Assembly (NCBI RefSeq): GCF_002514725.1
Contig: NZ_NTLB01000004.1
Span: 186,001 to 250,000, forward strand
DNA length: 64,000 bases
Source: Mangrovitalea sediminis
Lineage (GTDB): Bacteria > Pseudomonadota > Gammaproteobacteria > Pseudomonadales > Oleiphilaceae
Direction of reading: 5' to 3'
The notes beneath the pieces were generated by a model. The model was not told the DNA's origin. It searched no databases and saw only the letters and a program-made list of their open reading frames with translations. The translations under genes were made by a program, and so were the position numbers. Shown here piece by piece: positions 38,900-48,540 of the stretch. Numbering within the stretch: position 1 is the stretch's first letter; every line of letters begins with the position of its first letter.

Positions 38900-39784
38900 T
38901 CAACTCTCGGAGATTTGACTGGCCCATCCCAGTTTTTCCCGGCAGGTCGCATAGAAATTATGGTTCGTGGGATGAATAAGGCGAATTTTGAACGGTTTCT
39001 TGACGATAGTAATGCTGTCTCCAGGCGCACAGGTGATATCGAGCTGGCCATCGCAACTGATACGCGGATAGGTTTCGTTGTCCTCGCCGATGACGATTTT
39101 GATCTCACTGTTACCGTCGACCACAATCGGCCGACTGCTCAAGGTATGGGGATACATCGGCACCAGCACGATGGCATCCAGCCGCGGATGCATGATGGGA
39201 CCGCCCGCCGACAGCGAATAGGCTGTCGACCCTGTCGGCGTCGACACGATCAGGCCATCGGACCTTTGGCTGTAGACGAATTGGCCTTCGACATGCAGAT
39301 CGAAGCCGATCATCCGCATGGAGCGCCCCGGATGCAGCACGATATCGTTCAGTGCCGTGCCGAAACCGATGGGCTCGCCATTTCGCCGAACGTGGGCATC
39401 CAGCAGGAAACGTTGCTCTTCGACATAATCGCCGCGTAGCACGTTAAGTACGCGTTCTTCGAGATCTTCCGGCGTGATATCGGTCAGAAACCCCAAACGA
39501 CCGCGGTTGACACCGAGAATCGGGACATTGGCCTTGGCCAGCTCACGGGCTGCCGCCAGCAGCGTTCCGTCGCCACCCACCACGATAATCAGATCGCAGA
39601 TTTCGCCAATCAGCTTGCGGCTCGCCACTTGCAGACCATGGTCGCTCATCAGGGTCGCCGTGCGCTCCTCAATGACAGCGTGATAATCTTCTGCATTGAG
39701 CATGGCGATAAGCCGGCGCAGCGTCTCAACGACCCGGACACTGCCCATTCGGCCAATCAGGCCGATATTGTTGAATTGATCCAT
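38900..39784 (-). CDS. nadK: NAD kinase
   Basis: NadK phosphorylates NAD to NADP. The 294-residue protein has GGDGTLLAAARELAK (about residues 71-85), the signature NRGRLGFLTDI, and the glycine-rich TPTGSTAYSLSAGGPIMHP (about 175-193). Length and motifs match the bacterial family. I use ATG 39784 (MDQFNNIGLIGRMGSV); the longer frame to 39943 has no family features and covers the divergent promoter region before the DUF1853 gene. Confidence 0.96.
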   Translation of the reverse strand: MDQFNNIGLIGRMGSVRVVETLRRLIAMLNAEDYHAVIEERTATLMSDHGLQVASRKLIGEICDLIIVVGGDGTLLAAARELAKANVPILGVNRGRLGFLTDITPEDLEERVLNVLRGDYVEEQRFLLDAHVRRNGEPIGFGTALNDIVLHPGRSMRMIGFDLHVEGQFVYSQRSDGLIVSTPTGSTAYSLSAGGPIMHPRLDAIVLVPMYPHTLSSRPIVVDGNSEIKIVIGEDNETYPRISCDGQLDITCAPGDSITIVKKPFKIRLIHPTNHNFYATCREKLGWASQISES

Positions 39785-39880
39785 GCGCTGCCTTACTGCC
39801 GCTTTGAATAGGTCCGCGCTCCAGGAGGACGGGACGCTGTCCATCATAGCGAAATCCGTGACGTTACGGAAAACCAATAC

Positions 39881-40801
39881 ATGTCGAGAGTAACGGGCGA
39901 CCTTTTCAGAGATTACTATTGGCAGACCCCCGCCGTCCGACATCTTGCCTGGTTACTGACCAGCCCCTCACTGCTGGCAAACGAATCCCTGGCGGTACAA
40001 CCCCTTAAGCCGGCCGAGGTCGCCCAGAAGTTGAAGGCCCTCGACAGCCACCCGGAAACGCTACTGAGCCGCCTGGGGGAACGTCAGAGTCACCGCCTCG
40101 GCGTCTATTTCGAACAACTCTACCGCTTCGCCCTCGAGCACTTTATGGATTGCGAGGTGGTGTTGCAGAACCAGCAGATTCAGGAAAATCAGCACACTCT
40201 GGGCGAGTTGGACTTCATCGTGCGCAGACATCAGGATCAACGTGTCGAGCACCATGAAATCGCCGTGAAATTCTATCTGGGGTATGTGCCGGACTCAGAG
40301 GAACCTGACTGGTGGGGCCCAGATAGTCGAGATCGCCTAGGCCGGAAACTTCACCGATTACTCACACATCAGGCCAGACTCTGCGAACAGGCGACAACCA
40401 GGACCTTTCTCCAACAACTCGACATCAAGCAGGTTTATCCCCGCATATTCCTACGCGGCTACCTGTTCAACCCTGTGGCCGGCCAACCGGTCCCCGGCCT
40501 TCCGCCCGGCACCAGCGAGCAATCCCCCAGAGGCTACTGGTTACGGCAGGCAGAAGCCCAACGCCACCCCTGCCCCAAGGATCGATTGCGCGTGCCACTC
40601 CGCAAGCCGGACTGGTTAGGCCCCTTGCAGCTCCCTGGCGACACCCAAGTTTCCGGGGCCTCAGGCGACATCCCAATATCACAGAGAACCGGAGAACGGG
40701 CTCATCCCCAACTCTTCGCCGATCTGGAACGGACGGAAAAGGGCTTTTGGCTCGAACGCGAGCGTTTTTTTATCGTTCCCGAAAACTGGCCGGCCCTTTA
40801 G
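39881..40801 (+). CDS. DUF1853 family protein
   Basis: The 306-residue protein matches the DUF1853 family by its start (YYWQTPAVRHLAWLLTSPSL) and by the central pattern LGELDFIVRRHQDQRVEHHE followed by VKFYLGY. That centre resembles a PD-(D/E)xK nuclease core (E-x-D then E-x-K). A nuclease-like fold is therefore plausible; no function is proven. The gene is divergent from nadK and convergent with the coiled-coil protein gene at 40835. Confidence 0.85.
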   Translation: MSRVTGDLFRDYYWQTPAVRHLAWLLTSPSLLANESLAVQPLKPAEVAQKLKALDSHPETLLSRLGERQSHRLGVYFEQLYRFALEHFMDCEVVLQNQQIQENQHTLGELDFIVRRHQDQRVEHHEIAVKFYLGYVPDSEEPDWWGPDSRDRLGRKLHRLLTHQARLCEQATTRTFLQQLDIKQVYPRIFLRGYLFNPVAGQPVPGLPPGTSEQSPRGYWLRQAEAQRHPCPKDRLRVPLRKPDWLGPLQLPGDTQVSGASGDIPISQRTGERAHPQLFADLERTEKGFWLERERFFIVPENWPAL

Positions 40802-40834
40802 GCACCGAGTCTCCCGCAACGACGCAAAATAGCG

Positions 40835-42070
40835 TTATTCCGCCAAGTGGATATCACAGCGGTCATCCCGCCCGGCGACAAAGTCCGCCGGCACCGCCAC
40901 CCGGAGAACAGGCGCGCCGCAGGGCTCTCCGTCTTCCAGAAACCGACAGACCGGATGCTCATAATGATCGAGCCACTGACGGTAGGCCGGCTCCGATAGC
41001 CCACACTTTTCGGCAGCATAGGCGACAGGATTATCGAAGTAGTCGGAAATCTCGTCATAGGGCAAGGTGATGTGTCCAACACCCGGATGATAGGCAACAA
41101 CAAACACTTCCTGATTGCGGACACGCGCCATCAGCGAATCGTCATCCGGCTGCCGCTCCTGAAGATCCTGATACTGGCGCTCAAGCGCCGAGACCTGCTC
41201 CGCCCGCAAATCGAGTTCTCGCTGCTTGCGCTCCAGCTGTTCCTGCAGCAGGACCGTCTCGGCACTGACCGTTTGCGGAGAAGGCTCCTCGCCGGCTTCT
41301 GGCACCATGGCCTGCAGCGACAGGTACTGGGCATTCCGTTCCGCCAGCCGCTGTTTCAGCTGTTCATTGGCGACGCGCAACTGCTCCATTCGCTGCCCGC
41401 TTTCCTGAAACTCCCGGCGTAGACTCTGAACTTCGAGTCGATGCTGGCGCTGCAACTCTGCAATCTGATCGCGATGGGCACTTTGCAGCGTCTTGATCCG
41501 CAGGCGCTGTTCCCGGATCATCCAAGCCAATTTCTTGCGGTGCTCTGCTTCGGTATCCGGCACCTCGACTCTCTCGCTCTCAGCGGCCGGGGTAAGGACA
41601 GGGATTTCCTCCTCGACAACGGCCTCACGCCGCTGAAATCCCAGACGATTAGCCTCTACTGCTTTGCGAATGGCCTGAAAATCATTGCTGCCGGGGGTCA
41701 TGTCAGGATCCCACAGGTCGCCGGCAACCGCCGGGTCGGGACACTGACTGCGACAGACCAGACGAATGGGGCCGCCCCCCAGGTCGGGGCCTCGCCCACC
41801 CTGTTTTCCCAGGGCTTCCACCGGGATATTCCAACTGGGGTCAGCACGCCCCTCTTCATCGAAATAGATACGGAAAAAGACCAGGGACTCAACCGCCAAG
41901 GCGGGAGAAATCACCACATAGACGGCTTTGACGTCGGTATCGGTAAGATCGGAGAGGCCGACATAACCATCGAGGAAGGCATCGAATTCTGTCCCCTTCA
42001 TCTGCCGCAATACCTGCCCGCCGTCCATGAAGTATACGGCGGCATAGTGCGGATCTTGGGCCTGCGGCAT
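40835..42070 (-). CDS. Coiled-coil protein of unknown function (411 aa)
   Basis: I do not recognise this family with certainty. The N-terminal part (about 1-130) is a mixed alpha/beta domain with AVYFMDGGQVLRQMKGTEFD and AVYVVISPALAVESLVFFRI. A long coiled coil rich in Arg, Gln, Glu and Leu runs from about residue 175 to 310. The C-terminal domain (about 320-411) contains QEVFVVAYHPGVGHITLPYD and four spaced cysteines (CGL, CRFLED, CGAP, CDI), which may bind zinc. There is no signal peptide or membrane helix. CAGGAG precedes ATG 42070. The layout (domain, coiled coil, Cys domain) suggests a structural or adaptor role. Confidence 0.75.
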   Translation of the reverse strand: MPQAQDPHYAAVYFMDGGQVLRQMKGTEFDAFLDGYVGLSDLTDTDVKAVYVVISPALAVESLVFFRIYFDEEGRADPSWNIPVEALGKQGGRGPDLGGGPIRLVCRSQCPDPAVAGDLWDPDMTPGSNDFQAIRKAVEANRLGFQRREAVVEEEIPVLTPAAESERVEVPDTEAEHRKKLAWMIREQRLRIKTLQSAHRDQIAELQRQHRLEVQSLRREFQESGQRMEQLRVANEQLKQRLAERNAQYLSLQAMVPEAGEEPSPQTVSAETVLLQEQLERKQRELDLRAEQVSALERQYQDLQERQPDDDSLMARVRNQEVFVVAYHPGVGHITLPYDEISDYFDNPVAYAAEKCGLSEPAYRQWLDHYEHPVCRFLEDGEPCGAPVLRVAVPADFVAGRDDRCDIHLAE

Positions 42071-42186
42071 GCATTGCTCTCCTGGTAACGCTAAAACGTT
42101 TGTTCAGAGTAGCCCAACCAGGGGGAAGGGGTCGAGATGGGAGCTGCGATGCGGGTCAATGACCGCTCGAGTTGTGCACCGACGCA

Positions 42187-42218
42187 CGAAACCGCACCTG
42201 AACCTCAGTGCGGTTTCG
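42187..42218. terminator. Hairpin between fadH and the coiled-coil gene
   Basis: CGAAACCGCAC and GTGCGGTTTCG form a perfect 11-bp stem with a 10-base loop in the 179-bp gap after fadH. There is no long T tract, so it is probably a weak terminator for leftward transcripts from fadH. Confidence 0.5.
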
Positions 42219-42249
42219 TCGCCAGTCATGACAGGTTTGGGTCAGTCGC

Positions 42250-44446
<2,197 letters not shown>

Positions 44447-45523
44447 ATGACCGAGACCCAACGCCCGCCGCTTCGTGCCACATCGCCGCGCCGCAACCGT
44501 CTCGGCGACATCGATGTCTGTTACCTGACAGTGATGGCGCGCGCTATCAAGCGCCACAAACAATCACCGACGCCACTGTTCGAGCAGTTCCAGATCAGCG
44601 AAGCCCTGCTGTCCACACCTGACGCCCGCATCAGCATTCCCCGCTTCATGCGCCTGGGTCAGGCGGCAGCAATGCAGACCGGCTCCCCCACCCTGGGGTT
44701 GGATATGGGCGCAGAGACACGCATCAGCGACCTCGGTTTGGCCGGATTGGCCGCCATGAGCGCGCCGACCCTGGGTGATGCGCTCTCGACGCTAATCCGC
44801 TACACCACGCTCACCAGCCGCAACAGCCGGGGCCATCCATCCTATGTGGCGGGGAACCAGGCGGTACGGGCCGAGTTCTACTCCATCCGTCCCTACAATG
44901 ATTTCAATTATTTTGTCGTGGATTCCATACTCGCCGGCTGGACCCAGTTCCTGCGCGAGCTGGGAGGCTCCTCGGACCTGCTACGGGAAGTACTGATCGA
45001 ATATCCAGAGCGCGGACAACAGGAACCCTTCGAGACCTATTTCGGGTGTCCCGTTCATTTTGGGGCCAGTGCCAATGCCCTGATCCTGTCCTCCCGCAAG
45101 CTACAGGCACCCACAACCACGGCGCAGCCTGCATTGCACCGAAAACTACTCGACCTCTGCGATGCCCAGCGACAGCGCCTGGAAAGCGGTTGGACTCTCG
45201 CCGATCACGTCAAGGAACAATTGGCCCCCAGGCTGCGGGGTGAGCCACCAAGCCTGCAGCAGGTGGCCGAGGCAATGGGCATGGCATCCTGGACACTGCG
45301 ACGCCGGCTGGCTGAGCAGTCCGTGACCTTTCGGGAGCTGCTGGATCAAACTCGCAGCGAACTCGCACTCGATTACGTGCGCGATACGGACCTTAGCTTT
45401 GCGGAAATAGCCTGGCTATTGGGATTTTCCGGGCCGGCCGCTTTTCACCGTGCCTTCAGACGTTGGCGTGCCGTGAATCCTGGAGATTTCAGGCGAGGCT
45501 CACGCAGCAATATGCCGCATTAA
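44447..45523 (+). CDS. AraC-family regulator with OruR-like N-terminal domain, next to fadH
   Basis: The 358-residue protein has an N-terminal arabinose_bd/OruR-type domain (about 30-230) and a C-terminal AraC helix-turn-helix (about 255-350). The latter contains SLQQVAEAMGMASWTLRRRL and FAEIAWLLGFSGPAAFHRAF, ending near FRRWRAVNPGDFR. Proteins of this kind often activate lipid or amino-acid catabolic genes. The divergent fadH gene makes fatty-acid or dienoyl-CoA metabolism a likely target; the effector is unknown. No clear ribosome binding site precedes the ATG. Confidence 0.9.
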   Translation: MTETQRPPLRATSPRRNRLGDIDVCYLTVMARAIKRHKQSPTPLFEQFQISEALLSTPDARISIPRFMRLGQAAAMQTGSPTLGLDMGAETRISDLGLAGLAAMSAPTLGDALSTLIRYTTLTSRNSRGHPSYVAGNQAVRAEFYSIRPYNDFNYFVVDSILAGWTQFLRELGGSSDLLREVLIEYPERGQQEPFETYFGCPVHFGASANALILSSRKLQAPTTTAQPALHRKLLDLCDAQRQRLESGWTLADHVKEQLAPRLRGEPPSLQQVAEAMGMASWTLRRRLAEQSVTFRELLDQTRSELALDYVRDTDLSFAEIAWLLGFSGPAAFHRAFRRWRAVNPGDFRRGSRSNMPH

Positions 45524-45568
45524 TTCGTTACAGGGAAAATCAAAGGGGGAGGGAGCAACATCCGGTCT

Positions 45569-45616
45569 AGGTCATTCGTCACCGAGGACGAAGCCAGACC
45601 GTCAGTAGAGAGGACT
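45569..45616. other. Imperfect hairpin between the AraC gene and the small peptide gene
   Basis: CGGTCT ... AGACCG and an inner TTCGTC / GACGAA can pair into an interrupted stem. It lies between the end of the AraC gene (plus) and the end of the small peptide gene (minus), and may stop transcription from either side. No T tract follows. Confidence 0.35.
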
Positions 45617-45627
45617 AAAAGCAGCTC

Positions 45628-45714
45628 TTACATTTCCATCGCGTCGTCAACGCTATCATCATCGTCGAAATCGTCGCAGCAGTATTCCAGGATTTCTTCT
45701 TCGTAGTCAGTCAT
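45628..45714 (-). CDS. 28-residue acidic Cys-Cys peptide
   Basis: A short frame encodes MTDYEEEILEYCCDDFDDDD followed by SVDDAMEM. Sixteen of 28 residues are Asp or Glu, with an adjacent Cys pair at 12-13 and no basic residue. AAAGGAAG stands six bases before ATG 45714, and a consensus TTGACA element lies further upstream, so it is very likely translated. I cannot name the family. It lies alone between an AraC gene and tRNA-Asp. It could bind a metal through the Cys and acidic residues, or be a small regulatory or stress protein. No modification or export gene is adjacent, so a peptide natural product is less likely. Confidence 0.65.
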   Translation of the reverse strand: MTDYEEEILEYCCDDFDDDDSVDDAMEM

Positions 45715-45753
45715 GTTTTCTTCCTTTGGCTTGTCATCCTATTTGGACTTCAG

Positions 45754-45782
45754 GATAGAACAATACCCAGGAATTTTGTCAA
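45754..45782 (-). promoter_or_regulatory. Promoter of the acidic peptide gene
   Basis: On the minus strand a consensus -35 TTGACA (45777-45782) is followed after 17 bp by TCTATC (45754-45759), a weaker -10. The distance to ATG 45714 leaves a leader of about 30 bases with a good ribosome binding site. Confidence 0.55.
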
Positions 45783-45873
45783 TAAAAAGACAAACTCATG
45801 ACACTTTCATGACCGAAATCAGATAAAAGGACGCTAAGACTTTCAAGATAATAAAAATAAAGGGGGGGGGAGA

Positions 45874-45950
45874 TGGCGGAGCGGACGGGACTCGAACCCG
45901 CGACCCCCGGCGTGACAGGCCGGTATTCTAACCAGCTGAACTACCGCTCC
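45874..45950 (-). tRNA. tRNA-Asp(GTC)
   Basis: The minus strand forms a complete 77-base tRNA with encoded CCA. The acceptor stem is GGAGCGG / CCGCTCC, the D arm contains TAGTTCAGCTGGTTAGAATA, the anticodon loop is CTGTCAC with GTC at 34-36, and the T arm is CGGG-TTCGAGT-CCCG. It closely matches E. coli tRNA-Asp. It is a single-gene unit. A run of nine G (45862-45870 on the plus strand) lies just after its 3' end. No clear terminator hairpin is seen. Confidence 0.97.
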
Positions 45951-46045
45951 GCATCTTGTCGAACACAACTCTCGATCGACGGGGCGCATTATATAGGGGC
46001 CCCCGCTGAAGTCAACGCTTTTTCCAACAAAGTCGAAAGAATGCC

Positions 46046-47083
46046 TTAACCACCTTCGGCCGCTGTCGCTTTCGAAGACAATTGTGCGGTACGACGGTAC
46101 TCAATCGGTGTCATGCCGGACCAACGCTTGAAAGCCCGATAGAAGGTGCTGGGCTCCGAAAATCCCGTGAGGTAAACGATCTCATCGATGGACTCACCCG
46201 TCGTCGCCAACAGCTTTCGCGCCAGCCGATATCGGAAGTCCGCCAGCACCTGATTGAAGCTGGTATCGGCTTCCGACAGCCGGGTCCGCAAAGTCCTCGC
46301 CTTGATATCCAGCCGCTCCGCCACGCTGTCGAGCGTCACCTCTCCCGAATCCAGCAACTCTGCGATAACCTTTTCGACCTTGCCGACGACATCCTGCTTC
46401 TCAAGACGCGCCACCTGCTCCAGGGCAAACTGCTCGTGCAAAGCCAGCAGTTCCGGCTCGAAGTGCGGCGACGGATAGGACAGGACCTCCGCTGAGAAAT
46501 AGAGACGACTTTCATCGTGCCCAAAGGTCACCGGACACCCCATGACCCGCTCTACCTCCCGTTGCCCGCGGTCGCGTTCATGCTCGAATTCGATACGCGA
46601 ACAGAGAAAACGCTCATCTGTCACTGAACGAAAAAATGCAACCAGCCCTTGCACCAGGCACTCATTAAAGTGACGTAAGCGTCGGGTTTCGTCCGTGGCC
46701 GAATCGATGATCAGGTAACAAGTGTCACCTTCCTGGACGAAATCAGAGTTGGAGGCATCGCTCAGCAGACGCTGATAGTTGAGAGCCCGGCGCAGCCCCT
46801 CACCGAAAGTGGGGCTACTGAGGAACAGGTATTCCAGAACCTGCCCTTTATAGGTGGGCAGGTGCTCGCCAAGATGAAGCCCGATGTCCGGATCGCCGCT
46901 CATGTCCTCGACGACCTGCCAGAAGAATATCTGGGCGCTATGCGGCGTTCTCAAATGCGTCGTATTGAGATAGCTCTCATCCACACCCAACCGCCGAAAT
47001 ACCTCATCGGTGTTGATACCCACCGATTTCATCGCCTGGTAAATCAGGCGGATCATGACACCCGCGTCGCGTAGTTCCTGCAT
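46046..47083 (-). CDS. AraC-family regulator with OruR-like N-terminal domain, opposite a MaoC gene
   Basis: The 345-residue protein starts MQELRDAGVMIRLIYQAMKS and has an arabinose_bd/OruR-like domain (about 20-210). The C-terminal helix-turn-helix follows (about 245-335), with TLDSVAERLDIKARTLRTRL and SIDEIVYLTGFSEPSTFYRA. It is a paralogue of the protein at 44447. I prefer ATG 47083 (AAGAGA upstream); the frame runs on to 47170 but without family features. The divergent MaoC-like hydratase is the likely target. The effector is unknown. Confidence 0.88.
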   Translation of the reverse strand: MQELRDAGVMIRLIYQAMKSVGINTDEVFRRLGVDESYLNTTHLRTPHSAQIFFWQVVEDMSGDPDIGLHLGEHLPTYKGQVLEYLFLSSPTFGEGLRRALNYQRLLSDASNSDFVQEGDTCYLIIDSATDETRRLRHFNECLVQGLVAFFRSVTDERFLCSRIEFEHERDRGQREVERVMGCPVTFGHDESRLYFSAEVLSYPSPHFEPELLALHEQFALEQVARLEKQDVVGKVEKVIAELLDSGEVTLDSVAERLDIKARTLRTRLSEADTSFNQVLADFRYRLARKLLATTGESIDEIVYLTGFSEPSTFYRAFKRWSGMTPIEYRRTAQLSSKATAAEGG

Positions 47084-47387
47084 AGTTCTCTTCTTATTAG
47101 GGTCTATTGATACTCGCCGAGCACGCCGAGCCGACGCCATTGACCGTACCGCCCGATGACCCGGAAGCACAAGTCAATGTGGGTCCGCAACCGTTTTGCA
47201 ACACTGAATGCGCTGGCAAATCCTGCGACATCCCGCCATAGTAAATGGACGGAAACATCGCTCCGGATGCGGTCATAATGCCTTTCGAAGCCTGTAAATC
47301 TACGCGTAGAACAGCTATGGCCCTTTACCGTTGCCACACCCAAAAGATAGTCCAAATCCGTGCAACGAATAGATCGGAATCATCGCG
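47084..47387. promoter_or_regulatory. AraC / MaoC divergent region with a 12-bp palindrome
   Basis: This 304-bp spacer holds no gene that I can support. TCTACGCGTAGA at 47299-47310 is a perfect 12-bp palindrome 78 bp before the MaoC start and is a candidate operator. No consensus promoter is obvious. Confidence 0.35.
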
Positions 47388-48272
47388 ATGACAGCCACCG
47401 CCCGCTACATTCACCATCCGCCCGCACTCTGGTCCTTGTACGGACGTGCCATTATTCCAAAAGGAACCACGTCCGGCAAAGCCCCCGAGGCGATCCCCGC
47501 GTTGACGGCAGAACTGCTCGGCGTTCGCACCAATGGAGAACGGCTTCATCGTTACCGCAAATTATGCGGATTCGCCAATCACAGCTGGGTACCGGTGACC
47601 TGGCCACATCTATTGGCCTTCCCTCTGCACATGCGCCTGCTGACCGACGAAGGCTTTCCGTTGCCATTACTCGGGTTGGTGCATCTTCGCAACCGGATTG
47701 TGCAACAGCGACCGATCAAGGAGGGAGAGTGCCTGGATATCCTTTGTCGCCTGGCTAATAGCAACAAGACCGACAAGGGGCTGGAATTCGATATCGTCAC
47801 AGAGGCACTCAGTGCCGGACAGGTTGTCTGGACTGAACATAGCACGACCCTTTTCCGACAGCCATCGAACAGTGCCGCTTCAGCAAAATCGGCCGACAGG
47901 AAACCGGAACTGGCCCGCTATTCGCACAAACTGCACCTGGAAGCGCCATCCGATACCGGCCGGCGCTACGGCAAGCTTTCCGGAGATCTCAATCCGATTC
48001 ACCTGTATGCGCTTACCGCCAGGGCTTTCGGCTTTCGAAGGGCTATCGCCCACGGTATGTGGAGCAAGGCCTCCTGCATCGCTTTGCTGGAACGGCAGAC
48101 GCAATGGCCCGGCGGCGCTATCGATGTGCAGACGGCCTTCAAGAAGCCATTATTCCTGCCCGGCAACGCCTTGCTTAACTGGCGGGAAGATAAACATGCC
48201 TGGCCGTTCCAATTGCTGAACGCAAAAGGCGATACACCGCACCTGACCGGCCATGTCGAGTTTCTGGACTAA
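47388..48272 (+). CDS. MaoC-like (R)-specific enoyl-CoA hydratase / acyl dehydratase
   Basis: The 294-residue protein has a double hot-dog layout. The N-terminal half (about 25-165) is degenerate. The C-terminal half has the hydratase-2 motif YGKLSGDLNPIHLYALTARA, with the catalytic Asp and His, followed by GFRRAIAHGMWSKASC. The family adds water to enoyl-CoA or enoyl-ACP, feeding beta-oxidation, polyester or lipid synthesis. It is divergent from an AraC regulator, suggesting induced expression. The ATG at 47388 lacks a strong ribosome binding site; ATG 47637 is in frame but would cut off the first hot-dog domain. Confidence 0.88.
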   Translation: MTATARYIHHPPALWSLYGRAIIPKGTTSGKAPEAIPALTAELLGVRTNGERLHRYRKLCGFANHSWVPVTWPHLLAFPLHMRLLTDEGFPLPLLGLVHLRNRIVQQRPIKEGECLDILCRLANSNKTDKGLEFDIVTEALSAGQVVWTEHSTTLFRQPSNSAASAKSADRKPELARYSHKLHLEAPSDTGRRYGKLSGDLNPIHLYALTARAFGFRRAIAHGMWSKASCIALLERQTQWPGGAIDVQTAFKKPLFLPGNALLNWREDKHAWPFQLLNAKGDTPHLTGHVEFLD

Positions 48273-48297
48273 AATTCTGGCGATACCGGTAGCTGGA

Positions 48298-48525
48298 GTG
48301 CCGCACCGACGCAGCCTCGCAACGGCGGCGGTGCTGCTCCTGCTCACAGGGTGTAGCTGTGCCCCGTTTCAGGCACAGCAAAACCAGCGACTGCAACAGG
48401 AAGTGCAGGCGCTGAAAACAGAAAACCAGAGTTTACGGCAGGCGTTGCTGCGGGAACGCCGGGAATCATTGAGAAGGCAGTTGGACGAACGACGCAGCAC
48501 ACCCACACCTCCCCTCCAGCCGTAA
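48298..48525 (+). CDS. Small coiled-coil lipoprotein
   Basis: The encoded protein has a basic N-terminus (PHRRSLA), a hydrophobic core and the lipobox LLTG-C, so it should be a lipid-anchored periplasmic or outer-membrane protein. The mature part is a short coiled coil (QQNQRLQQEVQALKTENQSL) ending in an Arg-rich, Pro-rich tail. I favour GTG 48298, which gives a 75-residue product with a normal-length signal. An ATG at 48253 would add 15 residues and overlap the MaoC gene by 20 bp. Function is unknown; Lpp-like structural roles are conceivable. It converges with the histidine kinase gene. Confidence 0.68.
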   Translation: MPHRRSLATAAVLLLLTGCSCAPFQAQQNQRLQQEVQALKTENQSLRQALLRERRESLRRQLDERRSTPTPPLQP

Positions 48526-48540
48526 ATACGGCGTGAAGTC

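Noticed and set aside
45628-45714. Acidic peptide as a ribosomally made natural-product precursor
   Set aside because: No maturation, protease or export gene is adjacent and there is no leader-core layout.
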